DNA from: CAZZGX01 sp964653715
GTDB lineage: Bacteria > Patescibacteriota > Minisyncoccia > Ryanbacterales > GWA2-47-10b
Assembly (NCBI GenBank): GCA_964653715.1
Contig: CAZZGX010000027.1
Coordinates: forward strand, 1 to 64,000
Reading direction: 5' to 3'
Length of the DNA stretch: 64,000 bases
Below are positions 1 to 8,580 of this stretch, one piece after another. The translations under genes were made by a program, and so were the position numbers. Below the pieces are notes generated by a model that saw only the letters and a list, made by a program, of their open reading frames with translations, was not told where the DNA came from and did not search any database. Each line of letters opens with the position of its first letter. Position 1 is the stretch's first letter.

Positions 1-2
1 GT

Positions 3-1052
3 ATAAATGGATTTTTGTTAACAAAATTTGCCTTTCAGTATAACTGGGTAGGGCCGCTAGGCACCCTTCTTATGATCATTTCTTTTGCATATGCGATTGT
101 CCAATATAATCTTTTTAATCTCAAAATCATCTCCGCACAAATGTTTAGCGGTGCGCTTGCGGGGGTTTTGTTTTTAAGATTACTCGGGTCGCAGAACATC
201 CCAGACCTTTTTTTGAATAGTTTTGTTTTTGTGGGATCAGTCATAGTTACTATTCTATTAGTACGCGGAGTAATAAGAGAAGTCCAAACACGCGAAAAAA
301 TGGAAGATATGGCGGTAAAGCTTGAAGTTGCAAACGATGAGCTCAAAAGACTTGACGAGGCAAAGTCCGATTTTATTTCAATTGCTTCTCACCAGCTCCG
401 CTCGCCGCTCTCTATTATCAAGGGCTATATTTCCATGATCCGGGAAGGGACATACGGCATAGTGAGTGAAAAAATAGACGATCCGTTGCAAAAAGTCTAC
501 ATATCAAACGAACGACTTATAAATCTCGTAAGCGATCTCCTTGACCTCTCGCGCATGGAACGCGGGAAGATGCAATATGATTTCAAACGAGTTCATCTTT
601 TGGATATCGTGGACGGCATTGCGAATGATTTTCAGGTGGTTGCCGTAAAAAAGGGTCTCCAATATCACTGGAACAAAAAATCAGTGAACGATCTGGTGAG
701 CGGCGATGAAAATAAATTGAGACAAGTAATTCTTAACCTTATCGATAACGCGGTTAAATATACTGCTTCGGGTAGCGTCAGTGTCTTTCTTGAAACTGCT
801 GGCGATACAGTACGTTTTTCTGTCAAAGATACTGGAGTGGGTCTTGCGCCAGAAGAGGCGAAGGGCTTATTTCAAAAATTTGTCCGTGGGCAGGATCAGA
901 AAAAATCACACACCGAAGGCCTCGGTCTCGGACTCTATGTCGCTAAACTTATCGTAGAAGCCCATCACGGCGAGCTTTCCGTAGAATCTCCCGGCAAGGG
1001 CAAGGGTGCTACGTTTACGCTCTCTCTTCCGCTATATCACGACGTGGGATAA
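3..1052 (+). CDS. Sensor histidine kinase, 5'-truncated by the window edge
   Basis: Membrane-bound sensor kinase that would autophosphorylate a histidine and pass phosphate to an unseen response regulator. The frame is open to the first base, so the N-terminus (probably more membrane helices) is missing; a TTG at 15 is the first start-like codon but is unlikely to be the real one. Visible parts: two or three hydrophobic helices (roughly residues 10-85 counted from that TTG), a short coiled linker, an HisKA domain with H-box SHQLRSP (His about 126), then HATPase_c with the N-box LNLIDNAVKY, G1 box DTGVGLAPEE and G2 box GLGLGLYVAK. All catalytic boxes are intact. No partner regulator lies downstream; the next gene, aspS, has its own promoter. 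The signal it senses cannot be told from the sequence. Confidence 0.9.
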   Translation: MNGFLLTKFAFQYNWVGPLGTLLMIISFAYAIVQYNLFNLKIISAQMFSGALAGVLFLRLLGSQNIPDLFLNSFVFVGSVIVTILLVRGVIREVQTREKMEDMAVKLEVANDELKRLDEAKSDFISIASHQLRSPLSIIKGYISMIREGTYGIVSEKIDDPLQKVYISNERLINLVSDLLDLSRMERGKMQYDFKRVHLLDIVDGIANDFQVVAVKKGLQYHWNKKSVNDLVSGDENKLRQVILNLIDNAVKYTASGSVSVFLETAGDTVRFSVKDTGVGLAPEEAKGLFQKFVRGQDQKKSHTEGLGLGLYVAKLIVEAHHGELSVESPGKGKGATFTLSLPLYHDVG

Positions 1053-1082
1053 GTAAGAATACTTTCCCAAATCGCTCTATTT

Positions 1083-1091
1083 TGTTACAAT
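1083..1091 (+). promoter_or_regulatory. Extended -10 promoter for the aspS operon
   Basis: TGT followed by TACAAT (1086-1091) ends 10 nt before the aspS ATG at 1102, so transcription would begin only about 3-5 nt ahead of the start codon. No Shine-Dalgarno site fits in that space. Inferred near-leaderless start. Confidence 0.55.
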
Positions 1092-1101
1092 AAAGCCAAT
1101 T

Positions 1102-2508
1102 ATGGCTCGAATTTCGATTGCTGAATGTACCGAGAAGGTAGGGGAAACGGTTGAACTTGCAGGCTGGGTGGATACGCGCCGTGACCACGGTAAGTTGATA
1201 TTTATTGATTTAAGAGACGAATCTGGCCTTTTGCAGATAGTTTTTACGCCCGGAAACGCCAATCTCCATAAGGAGGCTAATCACTTGCGTCCAGAGTGGG
1301 TTATTCGTGTTATAGGGCTTGTCAAAGAGCGTCCAAAAGGAATGCAAAATCTAAATATTCCAACAGGAACCGTTGAGATGGAAGTATCGAAGCTCGAAGT
1401 GCTTAATGAGGCGGAAACGCCGCCATTTGAATTGTCGGGTGATGGGTATGATATAAATGAAGAAACGCGCTTTGAATACCGATATCTCGATCTGCGAAGA
1501 CCTCGTCTTCAAAAAAATCTGCGCTTGCGATCGGAATTTATCAGAAATATTCGGGAGTATCTTTTCAAAAAGAATTTTATTGAAATTGAAACGCCGCTCC
1601 TTACTAAATCTACGCCGGAAGGGTCCCGGGATTTTCTGGTGCCTTCGCGGATGCAGTCAGGAAAATTTTATGCGCTACCCCAAAGCCCGCAGCAGTACAA
1701 ACAGCTTTTAATGGTTGCCGGTTTTGAGAAATATTTTCAGATAGCGCGGGCGCTTCGCGACGAAGATCTTCGCGCCGATCGTTCTTTTGAGCATACACAG
1801 ATTGACCTTGAAATGAGTTTTGTGAATCGCGAAGATGTTATGGGCCTCATCGAGAACATGTATACTGCTGTATGTGAATTGCTCGGTTATACTATATACA
1901 AGAAACCCTTCCCCGTTTTTTCATATGAAGAGGCGCTCAAGCATTTTGCTGCTGACAAGTTTGATATGCGCCCCCCAAAAGAGCAAAAACATAACACACT
2001 TGCTTTCGCATGGGTTGTCGATTTTCCTCTTTTTGAAAAAACGAATACTGGCGCATGGACTTATAGTCACAATCCATTTACAGGTCCTCGACCTTTGGAT
2101 GAAGAAAAACTTCGCGACAAAAAAGATATAGGTAACATTATGTCGCTCCAATATGACCTCGTTTGTAATGGCCATGAAGTTGGCGGGGGAGGAATCCGTA
2201 TTCGCAACGCTGAACTTCTGCAAAAAGTCTTTGAAATTATCGGACATACACCTGAAACAATCGAAAGGGATTTTGGACATATGCTGAAAGCGTTCCGCTA
2301 CGGCGCGCCGCTCGAGGGGGGTATTGCACTAGGCATCGACCGAATAATCGCAATTCTAGCGGGCGAGACATCTGTTCGTGAAGTGCAGGCTTTCCCTATG
2401 ACAGCCGGCGGAAGAACCTCCGCGATGGACGCACCGTCAGAAGTTTCGAAAGAACAACTTGCCGAACTCGGGCTTCTGGTCAAAAAACAAAAAAAACATG
2501 ACCTATAG
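1102..2508 (+). CDS. aspS: Aspartyl-tRNA synthetase, lacking the GAD insertion domain
   Basis: Class II synthetase that charges tRNA-Asp (or tRNA-Asp and tRNA-Asn if non-discriminating). 468 residues, against about 590 in typical bacterial enzymes. The N-terminal OB-fold anticodon-binding domain runs to about residue 105. Class II motif 2 lies around FQIARALRDEDLRADR (212-226), and motif 3 around GIALGIDR (407-414). The segment FDMRPP (about 287-292) is followed after only about ten residues by FAWVVDFP (302-309). In ordinary bacterial AspRS these flank the GAD domain of roughly 120 residues, so that domain is absent here. Start ATG 1102 sits just behind a -10 box. The 3' end overlaps scpA by 11 nt. 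Confidence 0.96.
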   Translation: MARISIAECTEKVGETVELAGWVDTRRDHGKLIFIDLRDESGLLQIVFTPGNANLHKEANHLRPEWVIRVIGLVKERPKGMQNLNIPTGTVEMEVSKLEVLNEAETPPFELSGDGYDINEETRFEYRYLDLRRPRLQKNLRLRSEFIRNIREYLFKKNFIEIETPLLTKSTPEGSRDFLVPSRMQSGKFYALPQSPQQYKQLLMVAGFEKYFQIARALRDEDLRADRSFEHTQIDLEMSFVNREDVMGLIENMYTAVCELLGYTIYKKPFPVFSYEEALKHFAADKFDMRPPKEQKHNTLAFAWVVDFPLFEKTNTGAWTYSHNPFTGPRPLDEEKLRDKKDIGNIMSLQYDLVCNGHEVGGGGIRIRNAELLQKVFEIIGHTPETIERDFGHMLKAFRYGAPLEGGIALGIDRIIAILAGETSVREVQAFPMTAGGRTSAMDAPSEVSKEQLAELGLLVKKQKKHDL

Positions 2509-3229
2509 CGTTCGCACCAAAGAATTCGAAGGACCGCTCGAGTTATTGCTTAGCTTGATCGAAACAAAAAAACTTTCTATCAGTGAGGTCTCACTTGGAA
2601 GTGTTACGGAAGAATATCTGGAGCACTTGGGCAAAATGAAGGAGGATAATCCAGAGAACTATCACGAGGATATCGCCGTGTTTCTTGTAGTAGCCGCGAC
2701 CTTGATGGTTGTGAAATCACGATCATTATTGCCTGGGTTTTACATTTCGGCTGAGGAAAAAACCGATATACGCGAACTTGAAGATCGACTCAAAGCGTAT
2801 CAGTGTGTTAAAGAAATGGCCGCCGAACTTGGCAAAATTATTCTTAAAAAAGAACATATTTATACGCATCCGGCGTATATCGCGGTAGCGCCTTCTTTTT
2901 TGCCTCCAGAGCGCCCGATTGGGATTCCTACCCTGCTCATATTTCTTAAAAATATGCTTATTGCCATACCCAAAAAGCACGAGCTGCCGCAGAAAATTAT
3001 AAAAAAAATAATGTCGATTGAGGAAAAAATATTGGAATTGAAAAAAAGGATAGAGGATGGAATGGCCCAGACATTCAATGATTTTGTGACCAATAAGAAA
3101 GAGAAATTAGAAGTTATTGTGAGTTTTATTGCGATGCTCGAGCTTATCAAACTCGGCATTATTACCGTTCAGCAGTCCGCTCCCTTTGAATTAATCCACA
3201 TCAACCATGGAAACCGAAAAAGTTCTTGA
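2498..3229 (+). CDS. scpA: Segregation and condensation protein A
   Basis: Kleisin subunit of the SMC-ScpAB condensin, which bridges the SMC heads in chromosome compaction and segregation. 243 residues. The N-terminal signature FEGPLELLLSLIE is clear, followed by a helical middle and a C-terminal winged-helix segment (FNDFVTNKKEKLEVIVSFIAMLELIKLG) that would bind the SMC head. ATG 2498 is chosen because the kleisin signature starts right after it and the upstream in-frame extension is aspS read in another frame. It overlaps aspS by 11 nt and scpB by 23 nt, which indicates translational coupling. No smc gene is in the window. Confidence 0.94.
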   Translation: MTYSVRTKEFEGPLELLLSLIETKKLSISEVSLGSVTEEYLEHLGKMKEDNPENYHEDIAVFLVVAATLMVVKSRSLLPGFYISAEEKTDIRELEDRLKAYQCVKEMAAELGKIILKKEHIYTHPAYIAVAPSFLPPERPIGIPTLLIFLKNMLIAIPKKHELPQKIIKKIMSIEEKILELKKRIEDGMAQTFNDFVTNKKEKLEVIVSFIAMLELIKLGIITVQQSAPFELIHINHGNRKSS

Positions 3230-3725
3230 AGCGCTCCTTTTTGTTTCAGGTGAGCCGCTTTCAATGAAAGATTTGGCGCGGCTTTCTGAAACAAATGCCA
3301 AAGAAGTGGTGGCAGCGCTCCATTCTCTTGAGGAGCGCTTGCAAGAACGGGGGATTTGTCTTCTCAGGCACGAAGATACTGTCTCATTGGGGACTGCTCC
3401 CGCGGCGACAAAAGCCACAGAGCGCCTTGTCAAAGAGCGGCTTGAGAGCGATCTTTCGCGCTTCTCACTCGAGACGCTCGCGATTATTCTTTGGAAAGGA
3501 AGGGTATCGCGCGCGAGTATTGATTATATTCGCGGTGTTAATTCGACGTTCTCTCTTCGAACACTTCTTATTCGTGGGCTTATCCAGCGAGAACAAGACT
3601 CGCGGGACGCGCGGGTATATCTCTATTCTCCAACCATGGATCTTTTGAGGCATCTCGGAGTTTCCTCACTCAAAGATCTTCCTGAATTCGAGAGTATGCA
3701 GAATGAATTAAAAGATCATGATTAA
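3207..3725 (+). CDS. scpB: Segregation and condensation protein B
   Basis: Winged-helix partner of ScpA in the condensin complex; ScpB dimers clamp the ScpA linker. 172 residues, close to the family norm. It opens with the typical METEKVLEALLFVSGEPLS and contains tandem winged-helix domains; the second includes ETLAIILWKGRVSRASIDYIRG, the usual site being AIIAYKQPITR-EIE-IRG, so the QP motif has diverged. It starts inside the end of scpA and its last bases overlap the carboxypeptidase gene by 8 nt. Confidence 0.92.
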   Translation: METEKVLEALLFVSGEPLSMKDLARLSETNAKEVVAALHSLEERLQERGICLLRHEDTVSLGTAPAATKATERLVKERLESDLSRFSLETLAIILWKGRVSRASIDYIRGVNSTFSLRTLLIRGLIQREQDSRDARVYLYSPTMDLLRHLGVSSLKDLPEFESMQNELKDHD

Positions 3726-4641
3726 CGGGCTTGGACAATTTATGCTTTCACTTTTGGCGTTTTTCCAAATTGAAACATCGCAATTTGCGCTTTCAAATCC
3801 AGCCCCGTTTCCTCCGCCACCTCGCGTTCAGGAACAGGTATCTCTGCCCGGTATCTTAATACCAGAAACTCTCACGGCAAAAGCAATTATTGTCGCCAAT
3901 TTAGACCGAGGGGAATCATTGGCAGAGAAAAATCTAGATATGCTTTTGCCGATCGCGAGCCTTAGTAAAATTATGACGAGTTTTGTTGCAGAAAAGTACC
4001 TCGAGCCTGAAACGAAACTTACTGTCTCGAGAGATGCCGTCACAACGCCCGGAGCTGCTGGGGATTTCGAATTTGGCGAGCAGTTTCAATTTGAAGATTT
4101 GCTGACCGCCATGATGATGTATTCTTCCAACGACGCGGCGATGGTTGTCGCGGAACATGTGGGAGAAATCCTCGGAGGCGCCGCGTATGAAGAAAAAATA
4201 AGCCGCTTCGTCAGTGCCATGAATGAAAATGCGAAAGTATTAGGCATGGATCATACAATATTTCAAAACCCGACCGGTCTGGATGTGCGCCCAAGTGAGC
4301 CAAGCAACTACTCAACCGCTCGTGATCTCCAGCGTCTCGTTGTCGAAGTTCGTAACAATGGTAACCACGCGTGGGAACTTTCACGAAATGCAGAAAAGAA
4401 CATCCGCTCTTCTGCAGGAAAAATCCATCATCTCATAAATATCAATGAACTTTTGGATAAAGTCCCGCATGCTCTCGGCGGTAAAACTGGTAGCACAGAT
4501 GCTGCCGGCGAATCAGTTATCGTGCTCTATGAATATCCCCTTGGCAAACCCGGGGTACTTATTCTTCTTGGTGCCCAAACAGGTCAAAGATTTAAAGAAG
4601 GGGAAGAACTGCTCAAGCAAATTATGCCTCTCATTCAATAA
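3718..4641 (+). CDS. D-alanyl-D-alanine carboxypeptidase (S11-type penicillin-binding protein)
   Basis: Exported serine peptidase that trims the terminal D-Ala from peptidoglycan stem peptides, limiting cross-linking. 307 residues. A hydrophobic N-terminal segment (about residues 5-20) acts as signal or anchor, followed by a Pro-rich linker. The three active-site motifs are present in order: SLSK (SxxK, nucleophile Ser and general-base Lys), SSN (SxN) and KTG within GGKTGSTDAAG. The C-terminal beta domain of the larger PBP5 type is missing. It overlaps scpB by 8 nt, and its stop codon abuts the mraY ATG with no spacer. Exact substrate specificity is inferred from the family. Confidence 0.9.
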   Translation: MINGLGQFMLSLLAFFQIETSQFALSNPAPFPPPPRVQEQVSLPGILIPETLTAKAIIVANLDRGESLAEKNLDMLLPIASLSKIMTSFVAEKYLEPETKLTVSRDAVTTPGAAGDFEFGEQFQFEDLLTAMMMYSSNDAAMVVAEHVGEILGGAAYEEKISRFVSAMNENAKVLGMDHTIFQNPTGLDVRPSEPSNYSTARDLQRLVVEVRNNGNHAWELSRNAEKNIRSSAGKIHHLININELLDKVPHALGGKTGSTDAAGESVIVLYEYPLGKPGVLILLGAQTGQRFKEGEELLKQIMPLIQ

Positions 4642-5715
4642 ATGGAAAATTCTCATACCGTTCTCGACGTGCTCAAAGTATTCGGTCTTGCCGGGTTTTC
4701 ATTTTTTGTCGCGTTTTTCTTAACGCCGCTTTTGACCTATTATCTCTATCGATATAAACTGTGGCCAAAAAAAAATGATCGCGAAGCGCTTTCAGGCGGT
4801 CATGCGACTGTTATTTCCAGCTTAGTCAAAGAGCGTTCAAATCAAGAGACTCCTCGAATGGGGGGAATCATTATTTGGGGAACGACGCTTGTTGTCACTC
4901 TCCTTTTTTGGGTACTTGGGAAAATTATTCCTGATCCATTATTCGTAAAGCTAAATTTTCTCTCACGCGAGCAAACATGGCTTCCGTTCTTTGCGTTTAT
5001 GACGGCGGCATGTATCGGACTTCTTGATGACTGGATGCTTATTCGTGGGCAAGGCAAATACATAGGTGGAGGGATGGCGCTTACCATGCGCATTCTTCTT
5101 GTGGTAGGTATTGGAACAATTGGGGGATTTTGGTTCTATGGTCCGCTCGGCAGGGGAGATATCTCTATTCCGTTCTTAGGAGCGCTGCATCTTCAGTATT
5201 TTATTATTCCATTTTTTGCGCTTGTCATGCTCGCCGTTTTTAGCTCTGGCGTTATAGACGGACTTGATGGCCTTGCGGGCGGAGTGTTCGGCGCGATTAT
5301 TGCCGCCTACGCCGGGATCGCTTTTTTCCAGCAACAACTTAATCTTGCCGCGTTTCTTGCCGTTATTGGAGGGGCATTGCTTGCTTTTTTATGGTACAAC
5401 ATCCCTCCCGCGCGTTTTTATATGGGGGAATCAGGAATTCTGGGGCTTACTTCTATGATCACGGTTATCGCATTTTTAACCGATGCCGTAGCTGTTTTAC
5501 CAATTATTGCTTTTCCGCTCGTCATCGAAACAGGATCTGTTATCATACAGGTAGCCTCAAGAAAATTGCGTGGCAAAAAGGTCTTTATCGCGGCCCCTCT
5601 CCATCACCACTTTGAAGCAAAGGGCTGGCCCCACTATAAAGTCACTATGCGGTTCTGGATTGTAGGCCTTGTTTCAGCACTCATCGGTATGGTCGTGCAT
5701 TTGATTGGCAAATAA
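4642..5715 (+). CDS. mraY: Phospho-N-acetylmuramoyl-pentapeptide-transferase
   Basis: Integral membrane enzyme that transfers phospho-MurNAc-pentapeptide from UDP to undecaprenyl phosphate, making lipid I. 357 residues with about ten hydrophobic helices. Family signatures are present: the early ETPRMGG-type motif, DGLDGLAGG with the catalytic Asp pair, and the His-rich cytoplasmic loop APLHHHFE. The gene starts directly after the carboxypeptidase stop (TAA-ATG), so it is translated from the same message. It lies upstream of murD, ftsW and murG as in a dcw cluster, but murE and murF are not here. Confidence 0.96.
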   Translation: MENSHTVLDVLKVFGLAGFSFFVAFFLTPLLTYYLYRYKLWPKKNDREALSGGHATVISSLVKERSNQETPRMGGIIIWGTTLVVTLLFWVLGKIIPDPLFVKLNFLSREQTWLPFFAFMTAACIGLLDDWMLIRGQGKYIGGGMALTMRILLVVGIGTIGGFWFYGPLGRGDISIPFLGALHLQYFIIPFFALVMLAVFSSGVIDGLDGLAGGVFGAIIAAYAGIAFFQQQLNLAAFLAVIGGALLAFLWYNIPPARFYMGESGILGLTSMITVIAFLTDAVAVLPIIAFPLVIETGSVIIQVASRKLRGKKVFIAAPLHHHFEAKGWPHYKVTMRFWIVGLVSALIGMVVHLIGK

Positions 5716-5717
5716 CT

Positions 5718-7307
5718 ATGGCTTCGATTTCATATCTTATAAAAGGGGGAACACTGATCGATGGATCTGGGTTTCCGATGACCCAGGATAATGTTGCTAT
5801 TTCTGGAGAGACGATCAAAACCGTTGGTGCGGGAAGTGCTTCTGGCGCTACGCGCGTGATCGATGCTACTGGGAAATACGTAATTCCTGGTATTATTGAT
5901 ATTACGAATCACTCTGACACGCATTGGTCATTGTTTCTCTCTCCTTCGCAAGAAAGCCTTTTGCGTCAGGGGATAACTACTATTGTGGGTGGAGTATGTG
6001 GCTCCTCTCTTGCTCCTCTTGCTGATGCCCAAGCAATACGCGCTATCCAAAAATGGACGGATCTTTCTAAAGTAAACATCAACTGGCAAACCCAGGAAGA
6101 ATTTTTTATGGAGATTGAACGACATGCCCTCGGCGTTAATTTTGGGACACTCGTGGGGCATGGAACACTGCGCCGCGGAATCGCAAATGATAGAATTGAT
6201 CAACTTACACCCAGCGAGCTTGAATCCATGAAACTATTGCTTCGCAGGTCGCTTGATGAGGGCGCGTTAGGACTCTCGATCGGGCTTACCACAAGCCATG
6301 GATCGGTAGCGTCACAAGAAGAAATAATCGGGCTCGCAAAGGTTGTAACGGAGGCGAGAAAATTTGTCAGTATTCACCTTCGAAATGAGGGGCGTCGCAT
6401 CCTTTCTTCAGTTGTGGAGGCAGTCAATATTGCGCGACAGAGCGGCTCACCCGTTCACATAGTGCATTTGAAAGGTATTGGCCGAAAAGCATGGAATGAT
6501 TTTCGGAAAGCACTCGCGATTATTCGTAAAGCAACAAAAGACGAACATCTCCCGATCACGGTTGATTTTTTCCCGTACTTACGAACGGGTTCGCTACTCT
6601 ACACACTTCTTCCCGAATGGATGCGCGAAGGTGGTAAAGAAAAAATCTTAAAAGTCTTAGCAAATAAGGAACGACATCCCGAGGTTATCGAGAGTATCCA
6701 ATCTCTCACGTTACATTATGAAAACATTATCGTTTCCGAGGCGCATAAAGACAAGCATGCGATAGGAAAATCAATAGCTCGCATTGCCTCTGAATCAGGC
6801 CTCACGCCCGAAGAGACGCTTGCGCAACTTCTGATTGTGAATGAACTCGGAGTGAGTATTTTTGGGCGGACGTTGCGCGGGAAAAACATTGTTTCGCTCG
6901 CAAAGGAATCGTACAGCATGTTCGGCTCGGACGGCGTTGGCGAAAGCGATTTTGATACAAAAAAGAAAGGCAATCTTACGCATCCCCGTTCATACGGGGC
7001 GGCTCCGCGGTTTTTAAATCGTCTTGTGAAACGAGGCAAGGTTCTCAGCTGGGAAGAAGCGGTACGAAAGATGACTTCCATGCCCGCCGAGCTCCTTGGG
7101 CTTAAAGAATCCCACGGGCTCATTAAAAAAGGATATGCTGCGGATCTTGTCATTTTTGATCCTGAAGAGCTCACCGATACTGCCACGTATCGTGATCCGT
7201 TTCAATATCCGAAAGGCATCGACTATGTTTTTATCAATGGACGCCTTGCACTTGAAAAAGGAGTTTTTACAGGAGCGCTTGCGGGAAAGATTCTCCGTCA
7301 AAGCTAG
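5718..7307 (+). CDS. N-acyl-D-amino-acid deacylase (D-aminoacylase family amidohydrolase)
   Basis: Zinc amidohydrolase expected to remove acyl groups from N-acyl-D-amino acids. 529 residues, matching the D-aminoacylase family. Metal-site and active-site pieces recognisable: GIIDITNHSDTHW near residue 56 (the usual HTHxD of the family is altered to TNHSD), GGVCGSSLAPL (family Cys metal ligand), IHLRNEG and VHIVHLKG (His ligands), and MFGSDG (catalytic Asp). The C-terminal strand KKGYAADLVIFDPEEL is typical of the superfamily. It sits 2 nt after mraY, inside the cell-wall cluster, and the start of murD overlaps its end. A role in recycling or editing D-amino acids from peptidoglycan is an inference from position. 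Confidence 0.87.
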   Translation: MASISYLIKGGTLIDGSGFPMTQDNVAISGETIKTVGAGSASGATRVIDATGKYVIPGIIDITNHSDTHWSLFLSPSQESLLRQGITTIVGGVCGSSLAPLADAQAIRAIQKWTDLSKVNINWQTQEEFFMEIERHALGVNFGTLVGHGTLRRGIANDRIDQLTPSELESMKLLLRRSLDEGALGLSIGLTTSHGSVASQEEIIGLAKVVTEARKFVSIHLRNEGRRILSSVVEAVNIARQSGSPVHIVHLKGIGRKAWNDFRKALAIIRKATKDEHLPITVDFFPYLRTGSLLYTLLPEWMREGGKEKILKVLANKERHPEVIESIQSLTLHYENIIVSEAHKDKHAIGKSIARIASESGLTPEETLAQLLIVNELGVSIFGRTLRGKNIVSLAKESYSMFGSDGVGESDFDTKKKGNLTHPRSYGAAPRFLNRLVKRGKVLSWEEAVRKMTSMPAELLGLKESHGLIKKGYAADLVIFDPEELTDTATYRDPFQYPKGIDYVFINGRLALEKGVFTGALAGKILRQS

Positions 7308-8580
7308 AAGCCCCGTTCTTATCCTCGGGTTGGGTCTTCATGGCGGCGGAGTCGGAGCGGCGAGTTTTTTTGCGCGTCTTGGATACTCGGTAACCGTTAC
7401 GGATCTTAAAGCAAAAAAGGAGCTCTTGATATCGTTAAAAAAATTGCGCGGTTTACCAATCAAATACATTCTCGGCAAACACCGGATGGAAGATATTAAA
7501 CGAAGCAAACTTATCGTTAAAAATCCGGGTATCCCAGCGAGTTCCCCGTATGTAATAGCCGCTCAAAAATATCATATTCCTGTGACAAATGACGGAGAGC
7601 TTTTTATGGAACTCGCCCCTCGCAAAAAAGTAATAGGGATCACCGGTACAAAAGGCAAAACAACCACTGCGATGCTCGTAGGCCGTCTTCTCGGAAAAGA
7701 AGCGTTTGTCGTCGGAGTTCCGGGTGTTTCGTTTTTTGATTACTTTGACCGCGTACGCGAACCGAAATGGATTGTTGCTGAATTCTCAAGTTTTGATCTC
7801 GAATTTGTTAAAAAAAGTCCCCACATAGCCGTCTTCACGTCACTTTTCCCAGATCATCTTGACCGTTACCCCACCTTTAAAAAATACGCTTCTGCAAAAA
7901 TGAACATCGTCCGCCATCAAACGAGCGGGGATGTAGCGATTTTTGCTTCATCTCCCAACACGCGTTCTCAAAGAGTAGAGTCTAAAAGTAAAGTAATTTG
8001 GGTAGACCTCGGGTCAAAAAAATACCGAGCTCCGTGGCCGACATCACACAATTCCGTGGCGCTTGCCGCCCGAGTAGGAGAAATATTAGGCTTTACTCAA
8101 AAAACAATCCAAGGGCGGTTTCATTCTTTCCGCCCGCCAAAAGGTAGGCTCGAAATAATATATCGCACAAAAAATCAGATATATATAAATGATACAACCT
8201 CTACGAATCCGGGGGCCGCGATGCATTCAATAAAACTCATCGAGGAGCGTTTTGGCAAACAAAAACCTATTATTGTGATCACGGGAGGGGAGGATAAATC
8301 ATTCCCAGCCGAAGAATTGAAAACATACGCGGAGTTTCTTCAAAATCATGCTATACGTGCTGTTTTTCTTAAAGGCTCAATGACTGAAAAATTGAAAAAG
8401 TACCTGCCCCATTTCGAGAAAACCTATACCTCCATGCAAAATGCGGTCCGCGCGGCTCAATCATTCGAAGGAATTATCGTACTCCTTCCGGCAGCTGCTA
8501 GTTTTAATATGTTTCGCGACGAGTTTGATCGTGGAGAAAAATTTCTACGAGCTATACATCACAATGCGCGTGCAAAATAA
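7279..8580 (+). CDS. murD: UDP-N-acetylmuramoylalanine--D-glutamate ligase
   Basis: Cytoplasmic ATP-dependent Mur ligase that adds D-Glu to UDP-MurNAc-L-Ala. About 433 residues. The N-terminal Rossmann-like UDP-binding domain starts at VLILGLGLHGGG; the ATP P-loop is GITGTKGKTTTAM; the Mg/carbamate Lys region and the C-terminal domain (VITGGEDKSFPAEEL) follow. The start is uncertain. TTG 7279 has an AGGAG 3 nt ahead and overlaps the previous gene by 29 nt; TTG 7252 or ATG 7237 would give longer N-termini with larger overlaps. The Rossmann GxGxxG lies about 20 residues after 7279, as expected. It overlaps ftsW by 17 nt. Confidence 0.9.
   Translation: MRERFSVKARSPVLILGLGLHGGGVGAASFFARLGYSVTVTDLKAKKELLISLKKLRGLPIKYILGKHRMEDIKRSKLIVKNPGIPASSPYVIAAQKYHIPVTNDGELFMELAPRKKVIGITGTKGKTTTAMLVGRLLGKEAFVVGVPGVSFFDYFDRVREPKWIVAEFSSFDLEFVKKSPHIAVFTSLFPDHLDRYPTFKKYASAKMNIVRHQTSGDVAIFASSPNTRSQRVESKSKVIWVDLGSKKYRAPWPTSHNSVALAARVGEILGFTQKTIQGRFHSFRPPKGRLEIIYRTKNQIYINDTTSTNPGAAMHSIKLIEERFGKQKPIIVITGGEDKSFPAEELKTYAEFLQNHAIRAVFLKGSMTEKLKKYLPHFEKTYTSMQNAVRAAQSFEGIIVLLPAAASFNMFRDEFDRGEKFLRAIHHNARAK

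Noticed and set aside
6716..7186. 156-residue minus-strand frame
   Set aside because: Antisense shadow of the D-aminoacylase gene, with no Shine-Dalgarno or promoter.
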